47,922 bases of DNA from Candidatus Omnitrophota bacterium (GTDB taxonomy: Bacteria > Omnitrophota > Gorgyraeia > Tantalellales > Tantalellaceae): assembly GCA_018813285.1 (NCBI GenBank), contig JAHJBY010000079.1, positions 1 through 47,922 on the forward strand, given 5' to 3'. The translations under genes and the position numbers were made by a program. The notes below the pieces were generated by a model. It was not told where the DNA came from. It ran no database searches and worked only from the letters and a program-made list of their open reading frames with translations. Positions within the stretch are counted from its first letter, which is position 1; every line of letters begins with the position of its first letter. Shown piece after piece: positions 40,916 to 47,922 of this stretch.

Positions 40916-41125
40916 ATATCAGTTTTCAGTTTTTAGTTTCTGGTTTCTGGTTTATAGAGTATCTATTAAACTCTAAAAACTAACAACCAACAACTATCTC
41001 GCCCCATGTCGTTTCGCGTCTCGCGTTTCGCGTTAATACACAACGCATAACGCCGGACACACAACGCAGGACGAGATGTCGTTCCGCGTTCCGCCTCTCG
41101 CCTTTCAATCTGTGGACCGTGGACT
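40916..41125. repeat. Composite heptamer spacer (TTTTCAG/TTTCTGG; GTTTCGC; GTGGACT) including a ~70-bp repeat shared with 46044-46114
   Basis: TTTTCAG TTTTTAG TTTCTGG TTTCTGG; GTTTCGC GTCTCGC GTTTCGC; GTTAATACACAACGCATAACGCCGG...TCGTTCCGCGTTCCGCC. Confidence 0.8.
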
Positions 41126-41695
41126 ATGATATAATCCCTTATCCCTGATATATTCAGCGACCGCATCCGGCACAAGATCGTCAATTGATCCGGCTTCTTT
41201 CACGCGTTCCCTTATCATACTGGATGAAATGTCCACCTCCGGGATATCAATACGCTTCCATTTCCCTTCATACGGCCCTACCATATTCCACCCCGGGCGG
41301 GCCGCCACCACAAAAGTAGTAAGTTCCAGAATGCGATCTATCTCTTTCCAGGTCGAAAGGGCCGAGACCGAATCGGATCCCGTAAGAAAAAAGAGCTCCG
41401 TATCGGAGCCATACTCTTTTTTGAAATATTCTATGGACTCTATCGAGTATGATATGCCCTTCTTATCCATTTCATGAGTGGATACTTCGAAACCCTCCTT
41501 ACCCGCAACGGCAAGACGTACCATCTCCAACCTGTCCCGCGGAGATACACCGGTTTTCACGTCTTTATGCGGCGGAGTAAAAGCCGGTATGAAGACCACT
41601 TTATCCAGGCCAAAGTGCCCCCGGCATTCTCTCGCAAGCGCAAGATGTCCCGAATGCGGCGGGTTAAAGGTCCCGCCCAACATACCGATCCGCAT
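41105..41695 (-). CDS. nadD: Nicotinate-nucleotide adenylyltransferase
   Basis: RIGMLGGTFNPPHSGHLALA; FIPAFTPPHK; FLTGSDSVSALSTWKEID; SSSMIRERV. Confidence 0.95.
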   Translation of the reverse strand: MRIGMLGGTFNPPHSGHLALARECRGHFGLDKVVFIPAFTPPHKDVKTGVSPRDRLEMVRLAVAGKEGFEVSTHEMDKKGISYSIESIEYFKKEYGSDTELFFLTGSDSVSALSTWKEIDRILELTTFVVAARPGWNMVGPYEGKWKRIDIPEVDISSSMIRERVKEAGSIDDLVPDAVAEYIRDKGLYHSPRSTD

Positions 41696-41713
41696 TAAAC
41701 CCTCTTTGGTTTA

Positions 41714-42973
41714 TTATTCTCTAACTTGACCTGTTCCTGTCACGACGTACTTATACGTCGTCAATTCGGAAAGCCCCATAGGACCGCGTGCGTGGAGCTT
41801 ACCAGTCGCTATCCCGATTTCCGCCCCTTTACCGAATTCACCGCCGTCGGTGAACCTCGTAGACGCGTTTACGTAAACCGCGGCTGAATCCACGCGCTTC
41901 GTGAATTCCAAAGCGTTCTTTTCATTCTCCGTCACTATCGCGTCGGAATGATCTGTTCCAAACTCCGCGATATGGTCGACCGCTTCATCCAGCGAATCCA
42001 CCACACGGATATTCAACACCAGATCGAGATATTCCGTATGAAAATCATCTTCGGTGGCTTCAACTATACTTTTGGAACCGAGTATTTTTCTCGCCGCGGT
42101 ATCCCCTTTCAATGTGACACCGGCTTCGGATAATTTTTTAAATACGCGCGGAAGGAAGAAAGCAGCGACGCTTTCGTGCACAAGCATCGTTTCCATGGCA
42201 TTGCATACACCGGGGCGCTGAACCTTGGCGTTATAACATATCTCCTCCGCCATACTCAGATCCGCGTGCTCATCCACATAAACATGGCATATGCCCTTAT
42301 AATGTTTTATCACCGGAACGCGGCTTTTCTCGACCACCTGCCGTATGAGCGATTCGCCCCCGCGGGGCATAATAAGGTCTATACCGCCTGAAGAATTGAG
42401 CATATCATCCACCAGTTCCCGCGAAGTGTCTTCAACAAGAATGAACGCGTCCTCCGTCAATCCCGCGGCGGAAGCGGCTTCTTTCATGGCATTATATATC
42501 GCCTTATTCGATGAAATGGCGTCACTCCCGCCCCTTAAAATGACAGCGTTTCCTGACTTAAAGCATAGTGCCGTACAATCAGCTGTTACATTCGGGCGCG
42601 ATTCATAAATAATACCGATAACACCTATCGGAACACGCACTTTTTCTATCACAAGTCCGTTCGGCCTCTCTAATCTCTCCAGCACTTCACCGATAGGGTC
42701 TTTTAACTCCGCGACTTTCCTTATCATCCGCGAGATACCATCAATACGTTCTGCGTCTAATTTAAGCCTGTCAATAAAAGCGGAATTCTTTCCGCTCTTT
42801 CCGGCTCGTTCCACATCCTCGGCATTCGCCTTTTTGATCCAATCCGCCGCGGAATCTATACCTTTCGCCATTGCAAGGAGTATCCTATCCTTCTCGGCAG
42901 TGGAAAGAATACTAAGGCCCCTTGCGGCTTTTCGTGCTTTCGTTACAATGTTCTTCATTGTATCTTTACCCAT
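41714..42973 (-). CDS. proA: Gamma-glutamyl phosphate reductase
   Basis: VRVPIGVIGIIYESRPNVTADCTALCFKSGNAVILRGGSDA; NASTRFTDGGEFGKGAEIGIATGKLHARGPMGL. Confidence 0.97.
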   Translation of the reverse strand: MGKDTMKNIVTKARKAARGLSILSTAEKDRILLAMAKGIDSAADWIKKANAEDVERAGKSGKNSAFIDRLKLDAERIDGISRMIRKVAELKDPIGEVLERLERPNGLVIEKVRVPIGVIGIIYESRPNVTADCTALCFKSGNAVILRGGSDAISSNKAIYNAMKEAASAAGLTEDAFILVEDTSRELVDDMLNSSGGIDLIMPRGGESLIRQVVEKSRVPVIKHYKGICHVYVDEHADLSMAEEICYNAKVQRPGVCNAMETMLVHESVAAFFLPRVFKKLSEAGVTLKGDTAARKILGSKSIVEATEDDFHTEYLDLVLNIRVVDSLDEAVDHIAEFGTDHSDAIVTENEKNALEFTKRVDSAAVYVNASTRFTDGGEFGKGAEIGIATGKLHARGPMGLSELTTYKYVVTGTGQVRE

Positions 42974-42987
42974 TCGCCCCCGTCACT

Positions 42988-43206
42988 CAGTTTTCAGCTT
43001 TTTCTTGAACCCAAATAACGTCGCTTCTATGTTAAAGTGTCAGAGTGTCAAAGTATCAGAGTGTCAGAGGATCAGAATATAGCAGCATCGAATATAAGCC
43101 TTATTTTTCTTTCTTCACACTTTGATACTAGCGAACGAAGTGAGCGATGACACTTTGACACTTCCTGTTACTCTAGCCTCGTGCCTCTCGCCTCTCGCCT
43201 CTATCT
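42988..43206. repeat. Composite 7/8-nt tandem repeat spacer (AGTGTCAG octamers; inverted TGACACTT units; CCTCTCG heptamers)
   Basis: AGTGTCAG AGTGTCAA AGTATCAG AGTGTCAG AGGATCAG; CCTCTCG CCTCTCG CCTCTAT. Confidence 0.8.
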
Positions 43207-44310
43207 TCAATCCTCTATAACGACCAGATTATCCCGGTGAATAACCTCATCATAATCCTTGTACCCAAGCACTTTCTCAATGCTATCTGTTCTCAACCCT
43301 TTGATCTTATCGATCGCAAGCGAAGTATAGTTGGTAAGCCCTTTGGCCAGAAGTATTTTATTTTCCGCCACTACGTCGATCACGTCTCCATCGGTGAATT
43401 TGCCGCTTACGCCGAGAATACCGCTGGGAAGAAGACTTTTCTTTCCGCCGCTTATTGCCGCGGCGGCCCCTGAGTCCACTATCACTTTCCCTTTGGGCCT
43501 GGTCGTATAACCTATCCAGCGTTTACGCGCGGATATCTCTTTCTTTGCGGCGGCATCAAAACGCGTGCCCGCGGCCTTATCTTCGATGATATCAAGTATA
43601 ACGTTGTTTTTCCGCCCTCCCGCGATAACACAGGTTATGCCGGAACGTGTGGCGTTCTTCACTGCCTCAATTTTTGTTATCATGCCTCCTGTGCTTTCCG
43701 CGCAACCCTTGCGTCGTCGGCATAAAGACATCACCTCGGCGTTGATCTTACGCACATGCTTCACCAGTTTGTTATCACGATCGCAAAGTCCCTCCACATC
43801 GGTTAAAATTATCAACATATCAGACGCCGCAAGATCCGAAACGAGATATGAGAGCCTGTCATTATCTCCGCATTTGATCTCTTCCGTGGATATGGAATCG
43901 TTTTCATTTATGATAGGAACGGCCTTATGTTTCAAAAGCGTATTCAATGTGTACCGGATATTCAAAAATCGCCGGCGGTTATCAAAATCCTCCTGGGTCA
44001 ATAATATTTGTCCGGCAACGTATCCCCGCTTGCTGAAACAGTCGTTATACATATTCATCAAATGATTTTGTCCAACACTGGCGACGGCCTGAAGCTCTGA
44101 AAGCGACTTTTTCTTTCCCCCGAGCTTAAGCAGGCCGAGCCCGGCCCCTATCGCTCCGGAAGAGACGACAATAACCTCTATCCCCTTATCCATTAATGAA
44201 GATATTTGATCCGCGATATTTTCGAGTACGCGGAGGTCGATTTTATTCTGACAACCAGTCAAAACTTTCGTCCCGATCTTGACTGTTACTCTTTTCATTT
44301 TTTTCAACAT
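43207..44310 (-). CDS. proB: Glutamate 5-kinase (with C-terminal PUA domain)
   Basis: VTVKIGTKVLTG; VIVVSSGAIGAGLGLL; PIINENDSISTEE; GTRFDA; start may be 44298; 5' end overlaps obg. Confidence 0.95.
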   Translation of the reverse strand: MLKKMKRVTVKIGTKVLTGCQNKIDLRVLENIADQISSLMDKGIEVIVVSSGAIGAGLGLLKLGGKKKSLSELQAVASVGQNHLMNMYNDCFSKRGYVAGQILLTQEDFDNRRRFLNIRYTLNTLLKHKAVPIINENDSISTEEIKCGDNDRLSYLVSDLAASDMLIILTDVEGLCDRDNKLVKHVRKINAEVMSLCRRRKGCAESTGGMITKIEAVKNATRSGITCVIAGGRKNNVILDIIEDKAAGTRFDAAAKKEISARKRWIGYTTRPKGKVIVDSGAAAAISGGKKSLLPSGILGVSGKFTDGDVIDVVAENKILLAKGLTNYTSLAIDKIKGLRTDSIEKVLGYKDYDEVIHRDNLVVIED

Positions 44311-45265
44311 TTTTTATCCTTTTGTGCACAACTTCTATAAACTCCTCCAAACCTTCGCCTTTAACCGCCGAAATGGCCAACACCTTTTTCCCGACCTTAT
44401 CCCTGAATTCACACAACGCGTCCTCGGAACCTGAAAGATCCATCTTGGAAACGACTATCACCCTTGGTTTCGCGGCGACCGCGGCACTATACAGCTCAAG
44501 CTCTTTTTCAAGCTTGAAATAATTCTCTGCCGGATTCCCGCCATCCAGCGGACAAACATCCACCATGTGCACAAGAACTCGTGTCCTTTCTATATGACGC
44601 AGGAACCTGTCACCAAGGCCGCGGCCCGCGTGCGCGCCCTCTATCAATCCGGGCATATCCGCCACAATGAACGAATCATCTCCGAACTTTACCACACCAA
44701 GTTTCGGATCCTTAGTTGTGAATGGATAAGGCGCTATTTTAGAATGTGATTTTGAGATGCGAGAGATAAGGGTCGACTTACCCGCGTTTGGAAAACCTAT
44801 TATGCCAACGTCCGCTACAAGTTTTAGTTCAAGAAGCAGCGTCTTCTCGGATCCGGGTTCACCCGGGGTCGCGCCGCGCCGCCCCCCGTTGCCGCGTCCG
44901 CCTGCTCCCCCGCGAATCGCTATCACCTGTTCACCTGGTTCGGAAAGGTCACGGATCACAAAACCGCCAGAAGCATCTCTTATGATCGTGCCGACCGGAA
45001 CCTTGACATGAAGATCTCTCCCTTTTCGGCCTTGCTTGTTGTTTGATCCACCGTGAGCGCCGTCACTGGCCCGGTAGTGCTGATTGTACCTGAAATCAAG
45101 AAGAGTTCCGAGGTTGAGATCGCCGATGAATATCACATCGCCGCCGTCACCGCCGTTACCACCGTCCGGCACCCCTTTGCGATTAAAGAGATCCTTATAA
45201 AGGCTGGAACAACCTTTCCCGCCTTTCCCGCCTGTGACATAGATCTTGGCTTGATCTATCAACAT
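44243..45265 (-). CDS. obg: GTPase Obg
   Basis: GGKGGKGCSSLYKDLFNRKGVPDGGNGGDGGDVIF; GFPNAGKSTLISRIS; VADMPGLIEGAHAGRGLGDRFLRHIERT. Confidence 0.97.
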   Translation of the reverse strand: MLIDQAKIYVTGGKGGKGCSSLYKDLFNRKGVPDGGNGGDGGDVIFIGDLNLGTLLDFRYNQHYRASDGAHGGSNNKQGRKGRDLHVKVPVGTIIRDASGGFVIRDLSEPGEQVIAIRGGAGGRGNGGRRGATPGEPGSEKTLLLELKLVADVGIIGFPNAGKSTLISRISKSHSKIAPYPFTTKDPKLGVVKFGDDSFIVADMPGLIEGAHAGRGLGDRFLRHIERTRVLVHMVDVCPLDGGNPAENYFKLEKELELYSAAVAAKPRVIVVSKMDLSGSEDALCEFRDKVGKKVLAISAVKGEGLEEFIEVVHKRIKNVEKNEKSNSQDRDESFDWLSE

Positions 45266-45266
45266 G

Positions 45267-45509
45267 CTATTCCGGAATGATATTTACAAAACGCCTGCCG
45301 TCAAAATCGACTTTTCCACCGCATTTGGCGAAAAGGGTGTCATCTTTGCCTTTTCCGACGTTTAGTCCCGGCTTTAGGCGTGTCCCTCTCTGCCTTATGA
45401 TTATACTTCCAGCCGTAACCATCTCGCCGCCAAACGTTTTAACACCAAGCCTCTGGGAATTTGAATCGCGGCCGTTGCGCGATGAACCTTGTCCTTTTTT
45501 ATGAGCCAT
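45267..45509 (-). CDS. rpmA: Ribosomal protein bL27
   Basis: [48 protein letters not shown]. Confidence 0.97.
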   Translation of the reverse strand: MAHKKGQGSSRNGRDSNSQRLGVKTFGGEMVTAGSIIIRQRGTRLKPGLNVGKGKDDTLFAKCGGKVDFDGRRFVNIIPE

Positions 45510-45570
45510 AGCTTATTCTCCTTAAACTACCGTCGCGCCGGCGATCATGATCGGCCGATGCGACGTAGTT

Positions 45571-45885
45571 TTATTCAAAATGTATCTCTTTAACACAAAG
45601 CTCCGTCAAATCCTGCCTGTGCCCGATCTTTGACTGTGAACTTTTCCTGTCCCTGTATTTGAACGCGATGACTTTTTTATCACGTTTCTCTCTGAGGATA
45701 TCACACTCCACATAGGCACCCTTTACGTAGGGCTCTCCGATATAGTGTTTATTCCCTTTCTTGCCGAACAAAACCTCTTTTACCTTAAGTGTTTTACTTT
45801 TCTGTCCTTTAATATGGTTGACCGTAAAAACATCATTCTTTTCGCATTTTACCTGATCCCCGTTAAGCTCTATTATGGCGTACAT
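45571..45885 (-). CDS. rplU: Ribosomal protein bL21
   Basis: MYAIIELNGDQVKCEKND...FKYRDRKSSQSKIGHRQDLTELCVKEI; located before rpmA. Confidence 0.95.
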   Translation of the reverse strand: MYAIIELNGDQVKCEKNDVFTVNHIKGQKSKTLKVKEVLFGKKGNKHYIGEPYVKGAYVECDILREKRDKKVIAFKYRDRKSSQSKIGHRQDLTELCVKEIHFE

Positions 45886-45997
45886 TACATTCTCCCTGTC
45901 CGCTCGTAAATCATTAAAGCGGTTCTCATTGTTAAGTCATTCTACAACAAACAGTTACACTCAATTAGATACAAAATACCCACCTAAAAACAACTTA

Positions 45998-46026
45998 ATA
46001 TTATCAAAAGGTGTTTTTCTTGTCAA
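45998..46026 (-). promoter_or_regulatory. Putative sigma70 promoter for rplU-rpmA-obg-proBA
   Basis: Minus strand TTGACA - 17 nt - TAATAT, ~105-nt leader to the rplU start. Confidence 0.75.
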
Positions 46027-46035
46027 GGTAAATAA

Positions 46036-46155
46036 GCGTTTCGGTTAATACACAACGCATAACACCGGGCACAAAACGCCGGGCGAGATGTCGTTCCGCG
46101 TTCCGCCCCTTGCCCCTCAAAGTGCTATGGACTATCGACTGTGGACTAACTACGC
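46036..46155. repeat. Composite heptamer spacer with second copy of the ~70-bp GTTAATACACAACGCATAAC... repeat
   Basis: 46044-46114 strongly similar to 41032-41102, same orientation; ATGGACT ATCGACT GTGGACT heptamers. Confidence 0.8.
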
Positions 46156-46156
46156 T

Positions 46157-47329
46157 CTATTTGTTCCAGCTAACTACACTCGCTGTTCCGGATTCTTCGG
46201 TCATATCCAACGGGGCTTGTTTGACGTGGTTATAGTAAATTATGGCTTTTTCATTCCACATAGTTATATCGCCTTCGGCGATCATGCTACCGCTTATATC
46301 GATGATGGGCCCCCAATTCTCGTGTGTATATATGTCCTGTTTGGCATAAACAATGGCCTCACCGGCAGCCAGATGTCCGCGAACCACGATATCACCTGTC
46401 CTTGCGATTATCACATTCCTGTTATGAGCGGTCTTATTCTGCTGAAGCTTGGAGTTTGTCTCAATGGCAATATTATCGGCGATTAAGCCGCCGTTGATCG
46501 TGCATTGTCCGCTTATAGATACGTTACCATTGACATAGACTATCCCGTTTGCCGGCGACGACGTCACAAGCCCGGACGGAAAGACCTGGTCCCCTTCGTA
46601 GTAATCATCGGATCCCGGATTATCCACATCTTCTGCCTCCGTCCTGTACGTGCTGTAATCAAATATCGGAAAAGAGATCACCGGAGCGCCGTCAATGGTA
46701 TTTCCATTAAGGATCAACGTACCCCCGCTCTGACTAACAGTCGAAACAGTGCCGGTGGCGGAAACATCTCCCGTAATAGTCAACTCGGCATTGTTCTGCA
46801 CCCTGAGGGAGACATCACCGTTGGCGTGAAGATCGCCGGTTATGATCGCGCCGGTTACGTTCGTATGCAGCTTTATGCTTATGTTACCACCGGCCCCGGA
46901 AAAATAATCCGTAGCGGGGTTGACAGCTTCCTCGCTTTCCACCTCAACCGTTACGGCCCTGCTTACGCCCAAAACAGTACCGGTCGATGTAATGAGATGT
47001 CGATCTGAAACAGGCTCAGAAAATGTAACGGTATATGAACCGGAATCAAATAATCCCGGATCGCTGTTTATGGTAGCAGCCGTTCCCAAAGCAAAGCCAT
47101 CGGCGTCTATCCTGGCAAGGGCATGATTTATCCCGGCCTCGGCCGCGAAACGAGCCTGCTCTTTTTCTTTTACTCCGCGAATAAGATTCACATCCTGTTG
47201 TATCATGGTTGACAGGGATACTGTGCTCAAGATCATAAGCGCCATAAACCCCAGCACCATCACAAGCACCATGCCGCTTTTCTTTCTTGCCGCGGAAGCA
47301 ACTTCATGTAACACTCGTTTCGTCTTCAT
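46157..47329 (-). CDS. PilX-like type IV pilus/pseudopilin-associated protein with beta-helix-like passenger
   Basis: N-terminal KKSGMVLVMVLGFMALMILSTVSLSTMIQQDVN...AEAGINHALA; repeated NVTGAIITGDLHANGDVSLRVQNNAELTITGDVSATG pattern. Confidence 0.75.
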   Translation of the reverse strand: MKTKRVLHEVASAARKKSGMVLVMVLGFMALMILSTVSLSTMIQQDVNLIRGVKEKEQARFAAEAGINHALARIDADGFALGTAATINSDPGLFDSGSYTVTFSEPVSDRHLITSTGTVLGVSRAVTVEVESEEAVNPATDYFSGAGGNISIKLHTNVTGAIITGDLHANGDVSLRVQNNAELTITGDVSATGTVSTVSQSGGTLILNGNTIDGAPVISFPIFDYSTYRTEAEDVDNPGSDDYYEGDQVFPSGLVTSSPANGIVYVNGNVSISGQCTINGGLIADNIAIETNSKLQQNKTAHNRNVIIARTGDIVVRGHLAAGEAIVYAKQDIYTHENWGPIIDISGSMIAEGDITMWNEKAIIYYNHVKQAPLDMTEESGTASVVSWNK

Positions 47330-47365
47330 TTTCCTGTACTCCGTTGAGACCGTCCCGCGCTTTTC

Positions 47366-47922
47366 TTATTTTCCGGTATTCCGCGGTTCCACTTCAATGG
47401 TGTTTTCCGCGCTAAGCACCGTCCCGCGCATGTCCTTTGACACCGAAATATACGTGCTTAACACCTTAAGCAATGGTAACCCATCGATAGTAACTTCCGC
47501 GCGCCCATAGCTGTTTTTCTTCGCCACATACCCGGAAATTTCACATATACGCTCCTGCCCCGGCCAGTCTATCTCAATGTCATCCACCCACGTCGAATTA
47601 AGTCGCGTCGTGTATGGGTCTCCGGCCAGAGATGCCGGAAATTGCCAATCTGAAAGTGCCGTTTGATCCGCGATATAAGTCTTATAACTCTTTTGAGAGC
47701 TGTTAACCTCCCAGAATGGTTCCGTAGAAAGTCCCGCCTGAACTTGAACATACCTGCCGCTGCCGATGGACAGGCTGCTCCCGCTTGTAGTATGCGCACT
47801 GATAGCGTCCCAATCGGATGCGCTTAGCATGTCACTATTATTCGACGACCGTGCTTTCAACGAAACGACAGTGTTTACTGTCCCCCCGTCCTCCCACTTT
47901 ATTTGATCATACGCCGGATCGC
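47366..47922 (-). CDS. Hypothetical secreted/pilus-associated protein, C-terminal part (5' end beyond window)
   Basis: Frame stays open past the ORF-track TTG start to the window end (...DPAYDQIKWEDGGTVNTVVSLKARSSNN); adjacent to PilX-like gene. Confidence 0.65.
   Translation of the reverse strand, partial: DPAYDQIKWEDGGTVNTVVSLKARSSNNSDMLSASDWDAISAHTTSGSSLSIGSGRYVQVQAGLSTEPFWEVNSSQKSYKTYIADQTALSDWQFPASLAGDPYTTRLNSTWVDDIEIDWPGQERICEISGYVAKKNSYGRAEVTIDGLPLLKVLSTYISVSKDMRGTVLSAENTIEVEPRNTGK

Noticed and set aside
42988-43206. CRISPR array
   Set aside because: Repeat units are 7-8 nt and contiguous without spacers; no cas genes in the window

Overview
This window looks like a ~48 kb chromosomal segment of a Gram-negative (diderm) bacterium. 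Evidence for a diderm is a predicted OMP beta-barrel, SurA/PpiC-type foldases and lipoboxes. Gene style and order resemble uncultivated PVC/Omnitrophota-like lineages, but that placement is inference and was not tested. I call about 45 CDS. Almost all are on the minus strand and tightly packed or overlapping. The + strand carries only a glycosyltransferase fragment at the left edge and one tRNA-Met(CAT). Most genes are core housekeeping: fba, gdhA, ttcA, purU, mnmA, apbE, panB, a methyl-branch C1-folate cluster (metF-folD-fchA-fhs), rnhB-rplS-trmD-rpsP, murA-prmC-prfA-rpmE-rho-coaE-polA, tsaD, ctpA, gatCAB, rsmA-pdxA-surA, mfd-argS-rsfS-nadD, proA-proB-obg-rpmA-rplU, and a pilus-like pair at the right edge. 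No rRNA, CRISPR array, prophage or transposase was seen. The observations most worth a second look are: (1) a bactofilin fused to an excisionase-like HTH, next to a second excisionase-like HTH protein with a C-terminal transmembrane helix; (2) a strongly promoted, apparently structured ~200-nt RNA candidate between that pair and polA; (3) a very short Mfd (628 aa) lacking the N-terminal UvrA-binding region and the C-terminal D7 region; (4) a promoter plus intrinsic terminator (attenuator-like leader) directly before gdhA; (5) many intergenic spacers built from degenerate 7-8-nt tandem units, plus GTAGGGGCGAA... inverted-repeat elements, which supply stop codons or C-terminal tails to neighbouring genes.
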